Shown: positions 1-8,754 of the stretch, in pieces
Layout: each line of letters opens with the position of its first letter
How positions within the stretch are numbered: the stretch's first letter is position 1
Assembly (NCBI GenBank): GCA_964514055.1
Contig: CAZEPB010000014.1
Coordinates: 1 to 49,121, forward strand
Direction of reading: 5' to 3'
Origin: SG8-32-3 sp964514055
GTDB taxonomy: Archaea > Thermoproteota > Bathyarchaeia > Bathyarchaeales > Bathycorpusculaceae
DNA length: 49,121 bases
The notes under the pieces: generated by a model
Database searches by the model: none
Seen by the model: only the letters and a program-made list of their open reading frames with translations
Told to the model about the DNA's origin: nothing
Made by a program: the position numbers and the translations under genes

Positions 1-12
1 AGGTGTATGTGA

Positions 13-1845
13 GTGTTTGGTTGGACTGGAGTCTTTCTGAATGTTGACTTAAACAGGAATAAGGCAGTTGCAGAATCACACGATCATAGCATGGCTTTGA
101 ATTTTATCGGCGGCAGAGGCTTCGCAGCCAAAATTCTCTGGGACAGTCTAATGCCTGGACTCGATCCGTTATCACCTGGAAACAAGCTTATTTTTGCTGC
201 TGGTCCATTGACTGGTTTCGGCTTGCCGAACAGCGGCAAATTAGTCGTGGCAGCCAAGAGTCCTTTGACTGGCGGCTACGGCGACGGCAACATTGGGACT
301 TGGGCGGCGGTTCAGATGCGCAAGGCTGGCTACGACGCGGTTATCATCGAAGGCAAAGCAGAGACGCCTGTTGTTCTTCACATTAGAAACGATGTCGCCG
401 AGTTTATAGACGCTCAAGATTTCTGGGGCTTGAATTCGTTCGAGACTGAGGCTCAACTGAAGGCCATCTACGAGCGCACTGCAGGCATTGTCTCCATTGG
501 TCCAGCGGGAGAAAACCTCGTAAAGTTTGCCACTGTTATTTCTCAAGAAGGTCGTGCTGGCGGAAGACCTGGAATGGGCGCTGTTATGGGTTCCAAGAAT
601 TTGAAGGCGGTAGTTTTCGAAGGTAACAACGAGATTCCTGCTGCCTATCCGAAGGACATGAAAGAGCTGAGCGCCGCAGGCTACAGGGAAGTCATGACTA
701 AACCCAATTATGCCTTTTGGAAACGGCAGGGAACGATGTCTACGGTGGAGTGGAGCCAGGAAAACAGTGCGCTTCCCTCTTTTAATTTCCGTGAAGGTGT
801 TTTCGGCAAAGCAGACAAGATAGGCGGGTTTGCCATGGAAAAAATCAAAGTTGATAACCGCGGCTGTCCACAGTGCAACATGACTTGTGGTAACGTGGTT
901 AAAGACTCTGATAGGAAGGAATCTGAGCTTGATTACGAAAACATTGTAATGCTGGGCTCAAACATCGGCTTAGGCAATCTTAGACAGGTTGCGGCTTTAA
1001 ACCGTGTTGCAGACGAGCTTGGCTTGGACGCCATTTCGCTTGGGAACGTGTTGGGCTTCGCCATGGAAACTTCCGAAAAAGGTCTGATTCCTGAAGAAAT
1101 TCGCTGGGGGAAATTCAAAGAGACCAAGGCGTTGATTGATGACATAGCTTACAGGCGCGGTTTTGGTGATGTTCTCGCTGATGGGGTCCAAGCAGCTGCT
1201 GCCAAAATAGGTCATGGATCAACTGATTGGGCTATGCACGTTAAAGGTTTGGAGATAAGCGCTTATGATTGTCACGCGGCACCTGCTATGGCTTTATCTT
1301 ATGCTACAAGCTCGATTGGTGCCCATCACAAGGACGCGTGGGTGATTTCTTGGGAGGTCAAGTTTGGACGCGAAAGCTACGCTGAAGAGAAAATTAACAA
1401 GGTCATAGAGATGCAGCGCCTTCGAGGCGGCGTTTTCGAATCGCTCACCGTTTGCCGTTTCCCTTATGCTGAGCTCGGCTTCGAACTTGAATGGTACACA
1501 AAGTACCTTCACGCGGCAACAGGAAGAGAACTGCCCTTCAACACTTTAATCTACGCCGCTGATAAAATATTAAACTTGATTCGTGCCTTTTGGATACGTG
1601 AGTACGCAAACAACTGGACAAGAGAAATGGATTCTCCACCCATTAGGTGGTTTAAGCGCCCTCTAACCGAAGGACCACTGAAAGGCGCTATGCTTGATCC
1701 AATGAAATACAATAACATGCTGAAGAAGTATTACAAGAAGAGAGGCTGGGACGCGAGAGGAATACCTAAGAAGACAACGCTGAAAAAGCTCGGGTTGTCA
1801 GACGTAGCTAAGCAACTTGGCGAATACATAAAACTAACCGATTAG
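13..1845 (+). CDS. aor: Aldehyde:ferredoxin oxidoreductase (AOR family, W/Mo-bispterin)
   Basis: A 610-aa protein, the normal AOR length. The family oxidises aldehydes to carboxylic acids and passes electrons to ferredoxin, using a tungsten (or molybdenum) bis-pyranopterin and one [4Fe-4S] cluster in the cytoplasm. Visible marks: N-terminal GGRGFAAKIL, the pterin-side Cys cluster C285-x2-C288-x3-C292 (CPQCNMTC), the DAISLGNVLGF segment, and a distal fourth Cys near residue 481 (TVCRF). The start is GTG at 13, preceded by AGGTG at positions 1-5; an ATGTGA just before it may be the end of an upstream gene outside the window. It converges on proS with only 11 bp between stops. The substrate cannot be told from sequence. 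Confidence 0.93.
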   Translation: MFGWTGVFLNVDLNRNKAVAESHDHSMALNFIGGRGFAAKILWDSLMPGLDPLSPGNKLIFAAGPLTGFGLPNSGKLVVAAKSPLTGGYGDGNIGTWAAVQMRKAGYDAVIIEGKAETPVVLHIRNDVAEFIDAQDFWGLNSFETEAQLKAIYERTAGIVSIGPAGENLVKFATVISQEGRAGGRPGMGAVMGSKNLKAVVFEGNNEIPAAYPKDMKELSAAGYREVMTKPNYAFWKRQGTMSTVEWSQENSALPSFNFREGVFGKADKIGGFAMEKIKVDNRGCPQCNMTCGNVVKDSDRKESELDYENIVMLGSNIGLGNLRQVAALNRVADELGLDAISLGNVLGFAMETSEKGLIPEEIRWGKFKETKALIDDIAYRRGFGDVLADGVQAAAAKIGHGSTDWAMHVKGLEISAYDCHAAPAMALSYATSSIGAHHKDAWVISWEVKFGRESYAEEKINKVIEMQRLRGGVFESLTVCRFPYAELGFELEWYTKYLHAATGRELPFNTLIYAADKILNLIRAFWIREYANNWTREMDSPPIRWFKRPLTEGPLKGAMLDPMKYNNMLKKYYKKRGWDARGIPKKTTLKKLGLSDVAKQLGEYIKLTD

Positions 1846-1856
1846 AAGCAAGCATC

Positions 1857-3299
1857 TCAGTACGACTTGGCGAAGTACACAATTTCCACAGCTTTCTCCC
1901 CGCAGCAGATGCAGTTGGCTACGGTTTTTTCCTTTTCGAAAGGTCTCAACCTAATTGTAGCTCCGGTTTCTTCCTTTATTTTTTCTTCGCATTTTGAGTT
2001 GCCACACCATGGAGCTCTGATGAATCCGCCTTTGTTTTTAAGCGTTTTTTTGAAGTCATCGTATTTCTGCGCCGTCGTTGTTTTTTCTTCTAAGGCTTTT
2101 TTGGCTTTAGCGTAAAGGGTGTTTTGGATTTCTTCAAGAAGCTTCATTGTGGCTTGCACCGCTTCGGTCATTTTAGCAGTGGTTTTCTGGTAGGTGTCTC
2201 GTCTTGCTAAGGTTACTTGGTTTTGTTTGAGGTCTCGGGGACCTATTTCTATCCGGACGGGCACGCCTTTCAGTTCCCACTCGTTGAATTTCCAGCCTGG
2301 TGTGTACTCTGTTCGGTCGTCTAAGACGGCTGCGATGCATTTCTCTTTGAGTTTTTCCAAGATTTCTTTGGCTTTCGCCAGTATGGCGCTGGAGTCCGCG
2401 TCCTTGTAGGTTATGGGAACTATGACTGCTTGCACTGGAGCGACTTGGGGGGGCATAACTAATCCTCTGTCGTCGCCGTGAACCATAACCAACGCGCCTA
2501 TCAGCCGTGTGGATATGCCCCATGAGGTTTGCCAAACTTGATGTTCCTTCTCGTCTTCTCCGATGAATTTTATGTCGAAAACCTTAGCGAAGTTTTGGCC
2601 GAGGTTGTGGCTAGTGCCCATCTGCAGCGCTTTTCCGTCGGGCATCATGGCTTCCAGCGTCGTGGTGTAAAGTGCTCCGGCGAACTTTTCGCTCTCGGTT
2701 TTCACTCCCACAAGCACTGGAATCGCCAAGTAGCTTTCCATAACGTCCTTGTACTCGTTGAGGATGTCCATCACTTCTTTGTCGGCTTCTTCGCTTGTTG
2801 CGTGGGCTGTGTGACCTTCTTGCCAGAGGAATTCTCGGGTTCTGAGGAAGGGTTTGGTGGCTTTGGTTTCCCACCTGACGATGTTGCACCACTGATTGAT
2901 TTTGATGGGGAGGTCACGCCAACTTCTAATCCACTTGGCAAAAGTAGAATAGATAATCGTTTCAGACGTCGGTCTAATAGCCAGTTTTTCTTCCAGCGGA
3001 GTGTTTCCGCCTTGCGTCACCCAAGCTACTTCTGGAACGAAGCCCTCGAAGTGCTCCGCCTCCTTTTTCAGGAAGCTCTCAGGGATAAACATTGGGAAAT
3101 ACACGTTTCTGTGACCGGTTTCCCTTATTTTCCTGTTGAATACGTCTTGGATTTTCTCCCATATGGCGTAAGAGTGCTCTCGGAGAATCATGCAGCCTTT
3201 AATCGGCGCGTACTCTGCCATTCCCGATTTGAGGACGACTTCGATGTACCATTCCGAGAAGTCTTCGTTTTTCTTTACTGTTACTCCAGTGTCTGACAT
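1857..3299 (-). CDS. proS: Prolyl-tRNA synthetase, archaeal/eukaryotic type
   Basis: A 480-aa class II synthetase that charges tRNA-Pro with proline. Motif 2 is seen as FLRTREFLWQEGHTAH and motif 3 as GDDRGLVMPPQVAP. An anticodon-binding domain follows, then a C-terminal zinc-type domain with Cys pairs (CGNSKCEE and CICCGEK), and the chain ends in Tyr. These are the marks of the archaeal/eukaryotic ProRS, which lacks the bacterial editing insert. The start is ATG at 3299. It stands alone on the minus strand between AOR (convergent) and the SGNH hydrolase. Confidence 0.97.
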   Translation of the reverse strand: MSDTGVTVKKNEDFSEWYIEVVLKSGMAEYAPIKGCMILREHSYAIWEKIQDVFNRKIRETGHRNVYFPMFIPESFLKKEAEHFEGFVPEVAWVTQGGNTPLEEKLAIRPTSETIIYSTFAKWIRSWRDLPIKINQWCNIVRWETKATKPFLRTREFLWQEGHTAHATSEEADKEVMDILNEYKDVMESYLAIPVLVGVKTESEKFAGALYTTTLEAMMPDGKALQMGTSHNLGQNFAKVFDIKFIGEDEKEHQVWQTSWGISTRLIGALVMVHGDDRGLVMPPQVAPVQAVIVPITYKDADSSAILAKAKEILEKLKEKCIAAVLDDRTEYTPGWKFNEWELKGVPVRIEIGPRDLKQNQVTLARRDTYQKTTAKMTEAVQATMKLLEEIQNTLYAKAKKALEEKTTTAQKYDDFKKTLKNKGGFIRAPWCGNSKCEEKIKEETGATIRLRPFEKEKTVANCICCGEKAVEIVYFAKSY

Positions 3300-3381
3300 A
3301 GTCTTTCTCTCCTTCTGTTTTACGCTGGATGCATATAACCATAACGCAGAGCATACATCAAAATAGACGGCGCTTGCCGTA

Positions 3382-4065
3382 CTACCTTTCTGTGTTTTGC
3401 GAGATTATAGCCTTGTATACTTCGTCAGCGATCAGTTTTGCGCCTTCTCCATTAGGATGGACTCCGTCAGAAAAATAATCAGCGTAGCTAGCCAAAGCCG
3501 AATACACATTAATTATTGGCAAATTAGTCTCGTTTGCCACTTGTTCGATGCAGGGAATTACGGTGAGCTTGAAATATTCGGGACTTATTTTGCCAGATTG
3601 GTTGCTGAATATTGGCGGTGGTCGCACAATCCATATGTGTGGCTTACTTGAAAGCCCTTGGAACGCGGCAACCAGCTTTACGTAGTTGTCCACAAAACTT
3701 GTGTTGTATTGATGAAGATTTGGCTGAGCGTCATTGGTTCCCAGCATAATAATTACTATGTTAGGCTGGGATTTCAGAGCGCTTTGGAATACGCTTGTGT
3801 TCATATACGGCGTCTCCGACTTGAGTGAAACAGTGGTGGAGCTGACACCAAAGTTACCAAGCGTGTAGTTCGCGGTACCAAGCAGCATCCAAAGGTCATA
3901 TGGATATTCAGTTGACTGTGTGAGGCTATCACCGACACATGCAACACGAATCAAATCTGATGAGGGCTTTTTTCCAGCAGTCAAAATGAAATATGCTGTT
4001 ATTCCTGATGATATGACCAGAATGACTGATCCAATCGCCAGTAATCCCAAGTTCTTTTTATTCAT
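3382..4065 (-). CDS. Membrane-anchored SGNH/GDSL hydrolase
   Basis: A 227-aa protein with an N-terminal hydrophobic segment (about residues 6-27), then a complete SGNH hydrolase domain: block I GDSLT (nucleophile Ser), block II Gly in NFGVSS, block III GTND, block V DGVHPN (catalytic Asp and His). The family hydrolyses esters of lipids, acyl groups or glycans; the anchor suggests the enzyme faces outside, acting on surface glycans or lipids (inference). A TTG start at 4083 would add 6 residues, but ATG at 4065 has GGTG about 8 nt upstream and gives a cleaner N-terminus. Probably monocistronic. Confidence 0.85.
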   Translation of the reverse strand: MNKKNLGLLAIGSVILVISSGITAYFILTAGKKPSSDLIRVACVGDSLTQSTEYPYDLWMLLGTANYTLGNFGVSSTTVSLKSETPYMNTSVFQSALKSQPNIVIIMLGTNDAQPNLHQYNTSFVDNYVKLVAAFQGLSSKPHIWIVRPPPIFSNQSGKISPEYFKLTVIPCIEQVANETNLPIINVYSALASYADYFSDGVHPNGEGAKLIADEVYKAIISQNTER

Positions 4066-4198
4066 TTTACAGTTGGCACCCAATTAGTTACTTTAAGTAT
4101 GGTACTTTTTTAAGTAAAAAAATTATTGCAAGCGAGGAGTTAAAGTACAATATCAGCGCATTTGGATGTGGGATCTGCCAAAACAGAATCTGGGTTGA

Positions 4199-4312
4199 TT
4201 ATCTTGCGCAGTATGGCAGTTCGTCCTTTTCCTTGTGATGTTTGACGCATTCTTCACAGTCGCTGTGGCGCTCACAGTCTTTTTCGGGGCAAGGACAATT
4301 CGGAGCCGACAT
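4199..4312 (-). CDS. 37-aa Cys-rich small protein (DUF6485-like)
   Basis: A short reading frame from ATG at 4312 to TAA: 37 residues, six Cys and three His, with a CPCPEKDC...CEEC...HH...LPYC pattern. Spaced Cys pairs followed by H-H and LPxC resemble the tiny metal-binding proteins grouped as DUF6485, a match I make from memory of the pattern. The evenly placed Cys residues are unlikely by chance. It sits in an otherwise gene-poor 460-bp gap. A TATA-like box on the same strand lies near 4430-4440 (the composite element). Function unknown; metal binding is an inference. Confidence 0.6.
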   Translation of the reverse strand: MSAPNCPCPEKDCERHSDCEECVKHHKEKDELPYCAR

Positions 4313-4428
4313 AACCCATGGTTACGCCAGCATCAATATAATTCTTTAGCTAACACCTCAAACAGCGAGGTTCGGTTTGACAAAAGCAGGCTAAGCGCTC
4401 CGCAGTCAAACACTGGTTCCACCATTAA

Positions 4429-4473
4429 TTCAGCCTTTATAAAAAGGAGGGGGAGTCTTTCCGAGCACTAGAG
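4429..4473 (+). repeat. Dispersed TATA/G-tract composite element, copy A
   Basis: TTTATAAAA followed by GGAGGGGG and then AGTCTTTCCGAGCACTAGAG. The last 20 bases recur with one extra T in copy B (25898-25944, minus strand). It lies between the Cys-rich small gene and the DUF365 gene. The TATA-to-GAGCAC spacing (about 20-25 bp) would fit an archaeal promoter firing rightward, but this is not shown. Confidence 0.5.
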
Positions 4474-4546
4474 TCCAGCGAAGCGCGGAGGTTGCCGAAA
4501 CTGTTATCTCAGAACTTGAACATTCTACTCTGCAGGAAGATTACGC

Positions 4547-4987
4547 ATGAAACGTGACCGTTACGCCTTCATCTTAATCGCCGACAAAAAATACTGGAAC
4601 AAGCTACTCGAACGCAACAAAACCCGTAGCGGAACTCACGCGTTCGTTCGCAAAAGCAAAGTAGCCCCTAAAAACGCTCAGAAGCTATTGTTTTACGTCA
4701 AAAAACCCGTCATGCAAGTTCTAGGCATCGCAGACTTTGTTGAGCGATTAACTGGCGACAGCGGAGAATTGTGGAGAAAATACGGCGCAGAAAGCTGCTT
4801 CGAAACGTTCGAAGAGTACTGCAGTTTCGCGCAGGGCAGAACGATGATGACTGTTGTGAGGTTTAAGAACTTCGTGGAAATCGAAAACCCGAAAACCACA
4901 GAAGCCACCCGAAGCATTCTCGGCTCTCTGCAGGGATTCAGAGGCAAATACGTAAATCTCGCGACAGCGAAACAGTTGATAACCTGA
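4547..4987 (+). CDS. DUF365-like archaeal protein (PUA/EVE-like fold)
   Basis: A 146-aa protein beginning MKRDRYAFILIADKKYW, with KLLFYVKKPVMQVLGIADFVERLTGD and a C-terminal YCSFAQGRTMMTVVRFKNF. This pattern fits the archaeal DUF365 family, thought to share the PUA/EVE-like RNA-binding fold; assignment is from recognition, moderate confidence. The ATG overlaps the TGA of a 35-codon open frame (4443-4550) that has no ATG, GTG or TTG, so that upstream frame is left unannotated. Likely role in RNA binding or modification is inference only. Confidence 0.6.
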   Translation: MKRDRYAFILIADKKYWNKLLERNKTRSGTHAFVRKSKVAPKNAQKLLFYVKKPVMQVLGIADFVERLTGDSGELWRKYGAESCFETFEEYCSFAQGRTMMTVVRFKNFVEIENPKTTEATRSILGSLQGFRGKYVNLATAKQLIT

Positions 4988-5070
4988 AAAACTTTTCTAC
5001 CAGCCTAAAAACTCAACAGTTATGTTTTACGTTTAAATCTGTGATTTGAATATTCTTTTAGCGAGCGTGA

Positions 5071-5403
5071 ATGAACGTGTTTCGAGTAAGAGTTAACAAG
5101 ATAGAATCCACTCGTGACTTGGACGGTAACCTTGGAAAAAGAATCGAACTGGTTGAAGAACGGGCAGTTTCGCCTTACGTGGTCAGACCGCAATCAGAAG
5201 AAGGAAAAATGGCTCAAGACCTACTCCAAGCCATACAGCAACAGATGCCTTTCCTGCAACAGAGAACACAACTAACCATACCGAAGATACTGCTGTTCTT
5301 GACGGAACAAGAATACGACAGTCTAGGCATAGACTTCGATGTGAACCAAGTTTTCGAAGTAGCGCTGGAAAACCAAGGCATCAAATTCAAGAAGCTCTCA
5401 TGA
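5071..5403 (+). CDS. Small archaeal protein of unknown function
   Basis: 110 aa from ATG at 5071. The sequence is mixed beta/alpha, with a basic-acidic N-terminus (RVRVNKIESTRDLDGNLGKRIELVEE), a Gln-rich middle (QAIQQQMPFLQQR) and an acidic C-terminal part. The N-terminal pattern faintly recalls arcadin-1-like small proteins of TACK archaea, but there is no actin gene nearby and I do not claim it. No membrane segment or metal site. It converges with the next gene, the 3' ends overlapping by 17 bp. A TATA-like AATATTCTTTT lies at about 5047-5058. Confidence 0.6.
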   Translation: MNVFRVRVNKIESTRDLDGNLGKRIELVEERAVSPYVVRPQSEEGKMAQDLLQAIQQQMPFLQQRTQLTIPKILLFLTEQEYDSLGIDFDVNQVFEVALENQGIKFKKLS

Positions 5404-5746
5404 TGGCACCGCGCACTTGCTTCAACGCTGAATGCTTAGGATGAAAAGATAACACAAACACCATTTTTCGCAGAGTTGCGCAGATTTCCTGCAGGTCACC
5501 AGCTTTGCCTTCATCACAATAAAGCGGAATAGGCTCGTCACCGTCGCCACACTCGTAGTAAACGTAAATCTGCGAAAAACTGTTGTTAAACCTAACCACC
5601 TCAAAATCCAAATTCAGAAGCTTGGCGGTTTCTTCCGTGGCAGTTTTAACAGACGCTAAACGTTTTTTGCGAGGAGCATCCGTTGACGCGTACACCAGCA
5701 ACTTTCCAGGATTGTTTTTGAACACAGGCTTCACCAATAATTTCAC
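5387..5746 (-). CDS. Conserved-looking hypothetical protein, 119 aa
   Basis: 119 aa from a GTG at 5746 (MKLLVKPVFKNNPGKLLVYAS). Predicted alternation of strands and helices, with an acidic ECGDGDEPIPLYCDEG segment in the middle. I do not recognise the family. No Shine-Dalgarno sequence precedes the GTG, and TTTTAAAA stands just upstream, so the message may be short-leadered or the start may be wrong. Its 3' end overlaps the gene on the other strand by 17 bp. Coding is supported by length, composition and fit between neighbours. Confidence 0.6.
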   Translation of the reverse strand: MKLLVKPVFKNNPGKLLVYASTDAPRKKRLASVKTATEETAKLLNLDFEVVRFNNSFSQIYVYYECGDGDEPIPLYCDEGKAGDLQEICATLRKMVFVLSFHPKHSALKQVRGAIMRAS

Positions 5747-5850
5747 AGGCGAAAAACGCTTTTAAAACACGTGTACAAACGACATGTCCACGCAGCAGAG
5801 AGGTGTGTTAAAGTGAAAGTTCTTAAATCGCCAAAAGCAGCAAATTTAAC

Positions 5851-6144
5851 ATGGAGGCGAAAACTGTGAAAGCCCGTGCTCACGTGTTTGTAAACGGCAG
5901 AGTTCAAGGCATATTTTTCAGGTCACAAACTAAACACAACGCTGACCGCCACGACGTGACAGGTTGGGTTCGCAATTTACCAGACGGCAGACTGGAAGCA
6001 GTTTTCGAAGGTGAAAAAGAGGCTGTGCAAACGCTAATAGAATTCTGTAAACACGGACCCTCAGGCGCAAGAGTTACAAACGTTGAATTAACGTGGGAAA
6101 CCTACACAGGAGAATTCGACAGGTTCAAAATAAAGTACGGCTAA
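5851..6144 (+). CDS. acyP: Acylphosphatase
   Basis: 97 aa, the usual size. The enzyme cleaves the carboxyl-phosphate bond of acylphosphates in the cytoplasm. The family motif GRVQGIFFR (residues 16-24) holds the phosphate-binding loop and catalytic Arg24; GWVRNLPDGRLEAVFEG holds catalytic Asn42 and the second signature. The start is ATG at 5851, but the conserved domain begins around residue 8. Its last 4 bp overlap the end of the convergent gene at 6141-6539. Confidence 0.96.
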   Translation: MEAKTVKARAHVFVNGRVQGIFFRSQTKHNADRHDVTGWVRNLPDGRLEAVFEGEKEAVQTLIEFCKHGPSGARVTNVELTWETYTGEFDRFKIKYG

Positions 6145-6539
6145 GCTTTCTTGGGCACCCTAAAATGGGAGTCTTTCCCAGCGCTTATGTACTCTCCTCC
6201 CAACCCGCGCACCGCCGAAGCGATTTTGGCGAAGTTTTCAGAACCAAGAAACTGCCTAGGCTTCACCATTATATAATCACCCTTTTCTTGGAAACTAAGA
6301 AGAGCTTCTAAATCCTCTGGAAACGCCACGCGGACATCGTCTACGGATTTTTGTTTTTCGTGAATTTCATGAGAAACAGGTGCTGTAACTTGAGGTGCTG
6401 GCTGTGTGGGTTGTGAACCTGCCATCGACTTTACTGACGCAGACACGGTGCGCAGGTCTTCCGAAATCCTGTTCAAAACCACAAGAAGTTCATCAATTCT
6501 CTCTACGAGCTTTTCCAGATTCTCTTTTTCGCCGCTCAT
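6141..6539 (-). CDS. Hypothetical protein with N-terminal coiled coil
   Basis: 132 aa. Residues 1-35 form a heptad-rich coiled coil (ENLEKLVERIDELLVVLNRI), followed by a Pro/Gln/Thr-rich linker and a C-terminal globular part of about 65 residues (FPEDLEALLSFQEKG...GKDSHFRVPKK). Not recognised. ATG at 6539 is preferred over GTG at 6545 because GGGAG sits 8 nt upstream of the ATG. It is divergent from rtcA, with about 100 bp between. The coiled coil suggests oligomerisation; nothing more can be said. Confidence 0.7.
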   Translation of the reverse strand: MSGEKENLEKLVERIDELLVVLNRISEDLRTVSASVKSMAGSQPTQPAPQVTAPVSHEIHEKQKSVDDVRVAFPEDLEALLSFQEKGDYIMVKPRQFLGSENFAKIASAVRGLGGEYISAGKDSHFRVPKKA

Positions 6540-6641
6540 AAACACTTCTCCCTCAAATTCTAAAATACTTAAGGGCGCTTATTAATTATTTGCAGCCTCC
6601 ATTCAACTCGAATCAAATAATATTGCTTGGGAGAAGTCCAA

Positions 6642-7679
6642 TTGTTTGAAATCGACGGAAGCCAAAAAAGCGGAAGCGGAACAATTCTAAGACTCTCAGT
6701 AGCCTTAGCTGCCGCCACAGGCGAATCCCTACATATTTACAACATTAGGCAAAACAGACCGCAACGGGGCTTGAAACCCCAGCATCTGGAAGCCGTGTTG
6801 ACAGCGGCTAAACTCTGCAACGCCGAAGTGAAAGGTGCAACGCTGGGCTCTAAAGAACTCTGGTTTAAACCCAGAGAAGTGAATGGGGGAAACTTTGAGG
6901 CTGAAATCGGAACCGCAGGAAGCATACCCGTACTTCTGACGGCAGTGATGCCCATATGCACATTTGCTGAAGCCTCGGTGCGTTTGCACGTGGCAAAAGG
7001 CGGAACAGACGTTTCCCATTCACCCACCATAAATTACCTGCGAAACGTGTTCCTGCCAGCGCTGAAGCAGATGGGACTCGAAGTAGCCATAACCGTGCAC
7101 AGGTACGGCTATTACCCGAAAGGAATGGGAGAAGTAACTATGACGGTGAAGCCTCCTGACGCTCTGCAGCCGATTCGGCTAAACGAGTTTGGCAAGCTAA
7201 AAAGCGTGAAGGGTGTTTCTGTTTGCACTTTCCTTGCGGATAGAAAAGTTGCTGAGCGCCAAGCCAAAGCGGCAAGCACCTGTCTCGCTGAGAAGGGATA
7301 TGCCGCTGACATCCAAATCGTCAACGACAAATCTAACTCTTTTCAAAAGGGAAGCTCCATCACCTTATGGGCTGAAACCGACACAGGCGCAATAATCGGC
7401 GCAGACGCCATAGGCGAGTTGAAGAAAACGAGCGAAACTGTTGGCAGAGAAGCGGCTGAAAAGCTTTACGCAGAGATTTCCAGAAGACCCACCGTTGACA
7501 TGCATCTGGCAGATATGCTGATTCCGTACATGGCTTTGGCAGAAGGCACCTCAAACTTGTTGACACGAGAGGTCTCTGACCATTTGGAGACGAATGTTTG
7601 GCTTGCGGAAAAGATGCTTAAGGCACGATTTAACATTCAAAAAGTGAAGAACCTCTTTAAAATAGAAAAAAGCAGCTGA
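6642..7679 (+). CDS. rtcA: RNA 3'-terminal phosphate cyclase
   Basis: 345 aa. RtcA converts RNA 3'-phosphate ends to 2',3'-cyclic phosphates using ATP through an enzyme-AMP intermediate. Motifs: IDGSQKSGSGTILRLS, RPQRGLKPQHLEAV, GSIPVLLTAVMP, GGTDVSHSPTINY, and the C-terminal SDHLETNVWL whose His is the expected adenylated residue. TTG at 6642 is preferred over TTG at 6627: GGGAG (6629-6633) is placed 8 nt before it, and family members begin close to the IDGSQ segment. trm5 follows after 4 bp, so the two are cotranscribed. Confidence 0.95.
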   Translation: MFEIDGSQKSGSGTILRLSVALAAATGESLHIYNIRQNRPQRGLKPQHLEAVLTAAKLCNAEVKGATLGSKELWFKPREVNGGNFEAEIGTAGSIPVLLTAVMPICTFAEASVRLHVAKGGTDVSHSPTINYLRNVFLPALKQMGLEVAITVHRYGYYPKGMGEVTMTVKPPDALQPIRLNEFGKLKSVKGVSVCTFLADRKVAERQAKAASTCLAEKGYAADIQIVNDKSNSFQKGSSITLWAETDTGAIIGADAIGELKKTSETVGREAAEKLYAEISRRPTVDMHLADMLIPYMALAEGTSNLLTREVSDHLETNVWLAEKMLKARFNIQKVKNLFKIEKSS

Positions 7680-7683
7680 TTGC

Positions 7684-8754
7684 ATGTCTGAACCCTCACT
7701 TTGCATAAAAGTAAAGAAAATTCATGGCGAGAAAGCACTCATCTCAGCTAACAAGCTTGGAATAATCAATCGAGAACTCAACATTCACAGGAACATGAAT
7801 CACATCTATGTGCCGTTGATTCGGCAACCAGAAGAAAACGAGCTGGCAAAACTGAAGACGCAAGTGCCTGATTTTGAACTGGCAACCAACGTTTTCACGA
7901 AAAAGAGACAGCAAAGAAAAAACCTTGTCCAAGCACTTGAAAACCAGTTGCCTTCAAACTTGCTGGCAAGTTTGCCGCGAGCACTGGACGTAATTGGCGA
8001 CATAGCAGTAATTGAAATTCCACCCGAGCTTAAAACCCATGAACGCCTCATCGGCGAAGCCATCTTGGCAACACAAAAAAACGTGCGAACCGTGCTTGCA
8101 AAGGTCGGTGCAGTCAGCGGAACATATCGCCTGCGCCAGTTGGAAATCATTGCTGGCGAGCCCAAGACCGCCACCATCCACAAGGAATACGGGTGCCAAT
8201 ATCACGTTGACGTTGCGAAGGCGTACTTTTCTCCGCGGCTTTCATACGAACACAGCAGGATTGCGGCTCTTGTTCAGAAAGGCGAAACTGTGGTGGACCT
8301 GTTCGCTGGCGTGGGTCCTTTCTCCGTGCTTATCGCCAAAAAAAACCCAGATGTAAAAGTTTACGCTGTAGACATAAACCCCGAAGCAGCAGAATTTCTG
8401 AAGAGAAACATCCGGCTCAACAGAGTGGAAAACCGTGTTATCCCGATTCAGGGAGACGCAAACCAAGCTGTTGAGGAGAGACTTCTTGGTGTTGCAGACC
8501 GAGTGATTATGAATTTGCCTGAAAAAGCCATGGAATTCATTGACGCTGCTTGCAGAGCGGTAAAGCATTCAGGCGGCATTGTTCACTATTACGCGTTTGT
8601 CCGCCTTCCTGACTCCGTAGAAAACGTGCAACTGCGTTTTTCTGAAGCGGTGGAAAAAGCGGGCAGAAAAGTGGATGCGTTCCTTTCTGCAAAGCCTGTC
8701 CGCGAGACTGCACCGTACGAGTGGCAGGTTGTTTTGGACGCAAAAATTCTCTAA
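7684..8754 (+). CDS. trm5: tRNA (guanine37-N1)-methyltransferase Trm5
   Basis: 356 aa. The enzyme methylates N1 of G37 next to the anticodon using S-adenosylmethionine, which prevents frameshifting. An N-terminal D1-like domain (residues 1-50) is followed by the middle domain and a class I SAM fold: FSPRLSYEHSRI, VVDLFAGVGPFSVLIAKK (motif I), AVDINPEAAEFLKRN (motif II) and the catalytic-region motif RVIMNLPEKAMEF. TYW2-like aminocarboxypropyl transferases share the fold, but the NLP motif favours Trm5. It is cotranscribed with rtcA, and its 3' end overlaps the convergent DUF371 gene by 4 bp. Confidence 0.93.
   Translation: MSEPSLCIKVKKIHGEKALISANKLGIINRELNIHRNMNHIYVPLIRQPEENELAKLKTQVPDFELATNVFTKKRQQRKNLVQALENQLPSNLLASLPRALDVIGDIAVIEIPPELKTHERLIGEAILATQKNVRTVLAKVGAVSGTYRLRQLEIIAGEPKTATIHKEYGCQYHVDVAKAYFSPRLSYEHSRIAALVQKGETVVDLFAGVGPFSVLIAKKNPDVKVYAVDINPEAAEFLKRNIRLNRVENRVIPIQGDANQAVEERLLGVADRVIMNLPEKAMEFIDAACRAVKHSGGIVHYYAFVRLPDSVENVQLRFSEAVEKAGRKVDAFLSAKPVRETAPYEWQVVLDAKIL

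Noticed and set aside
2529..3296. 255-codon open frame on the plus strand across proS
   Set aside because: It lies wholly antisense to a well-supported prolyl-tRNA synthetase and shows no domain or plausible composition.
4235..4471. 78-codon open frame on the plus strand
   Set aside because: It is antisense to the Cys-rich small protein and ends inside the composite element; no ribosome site and no protein-like pattern.
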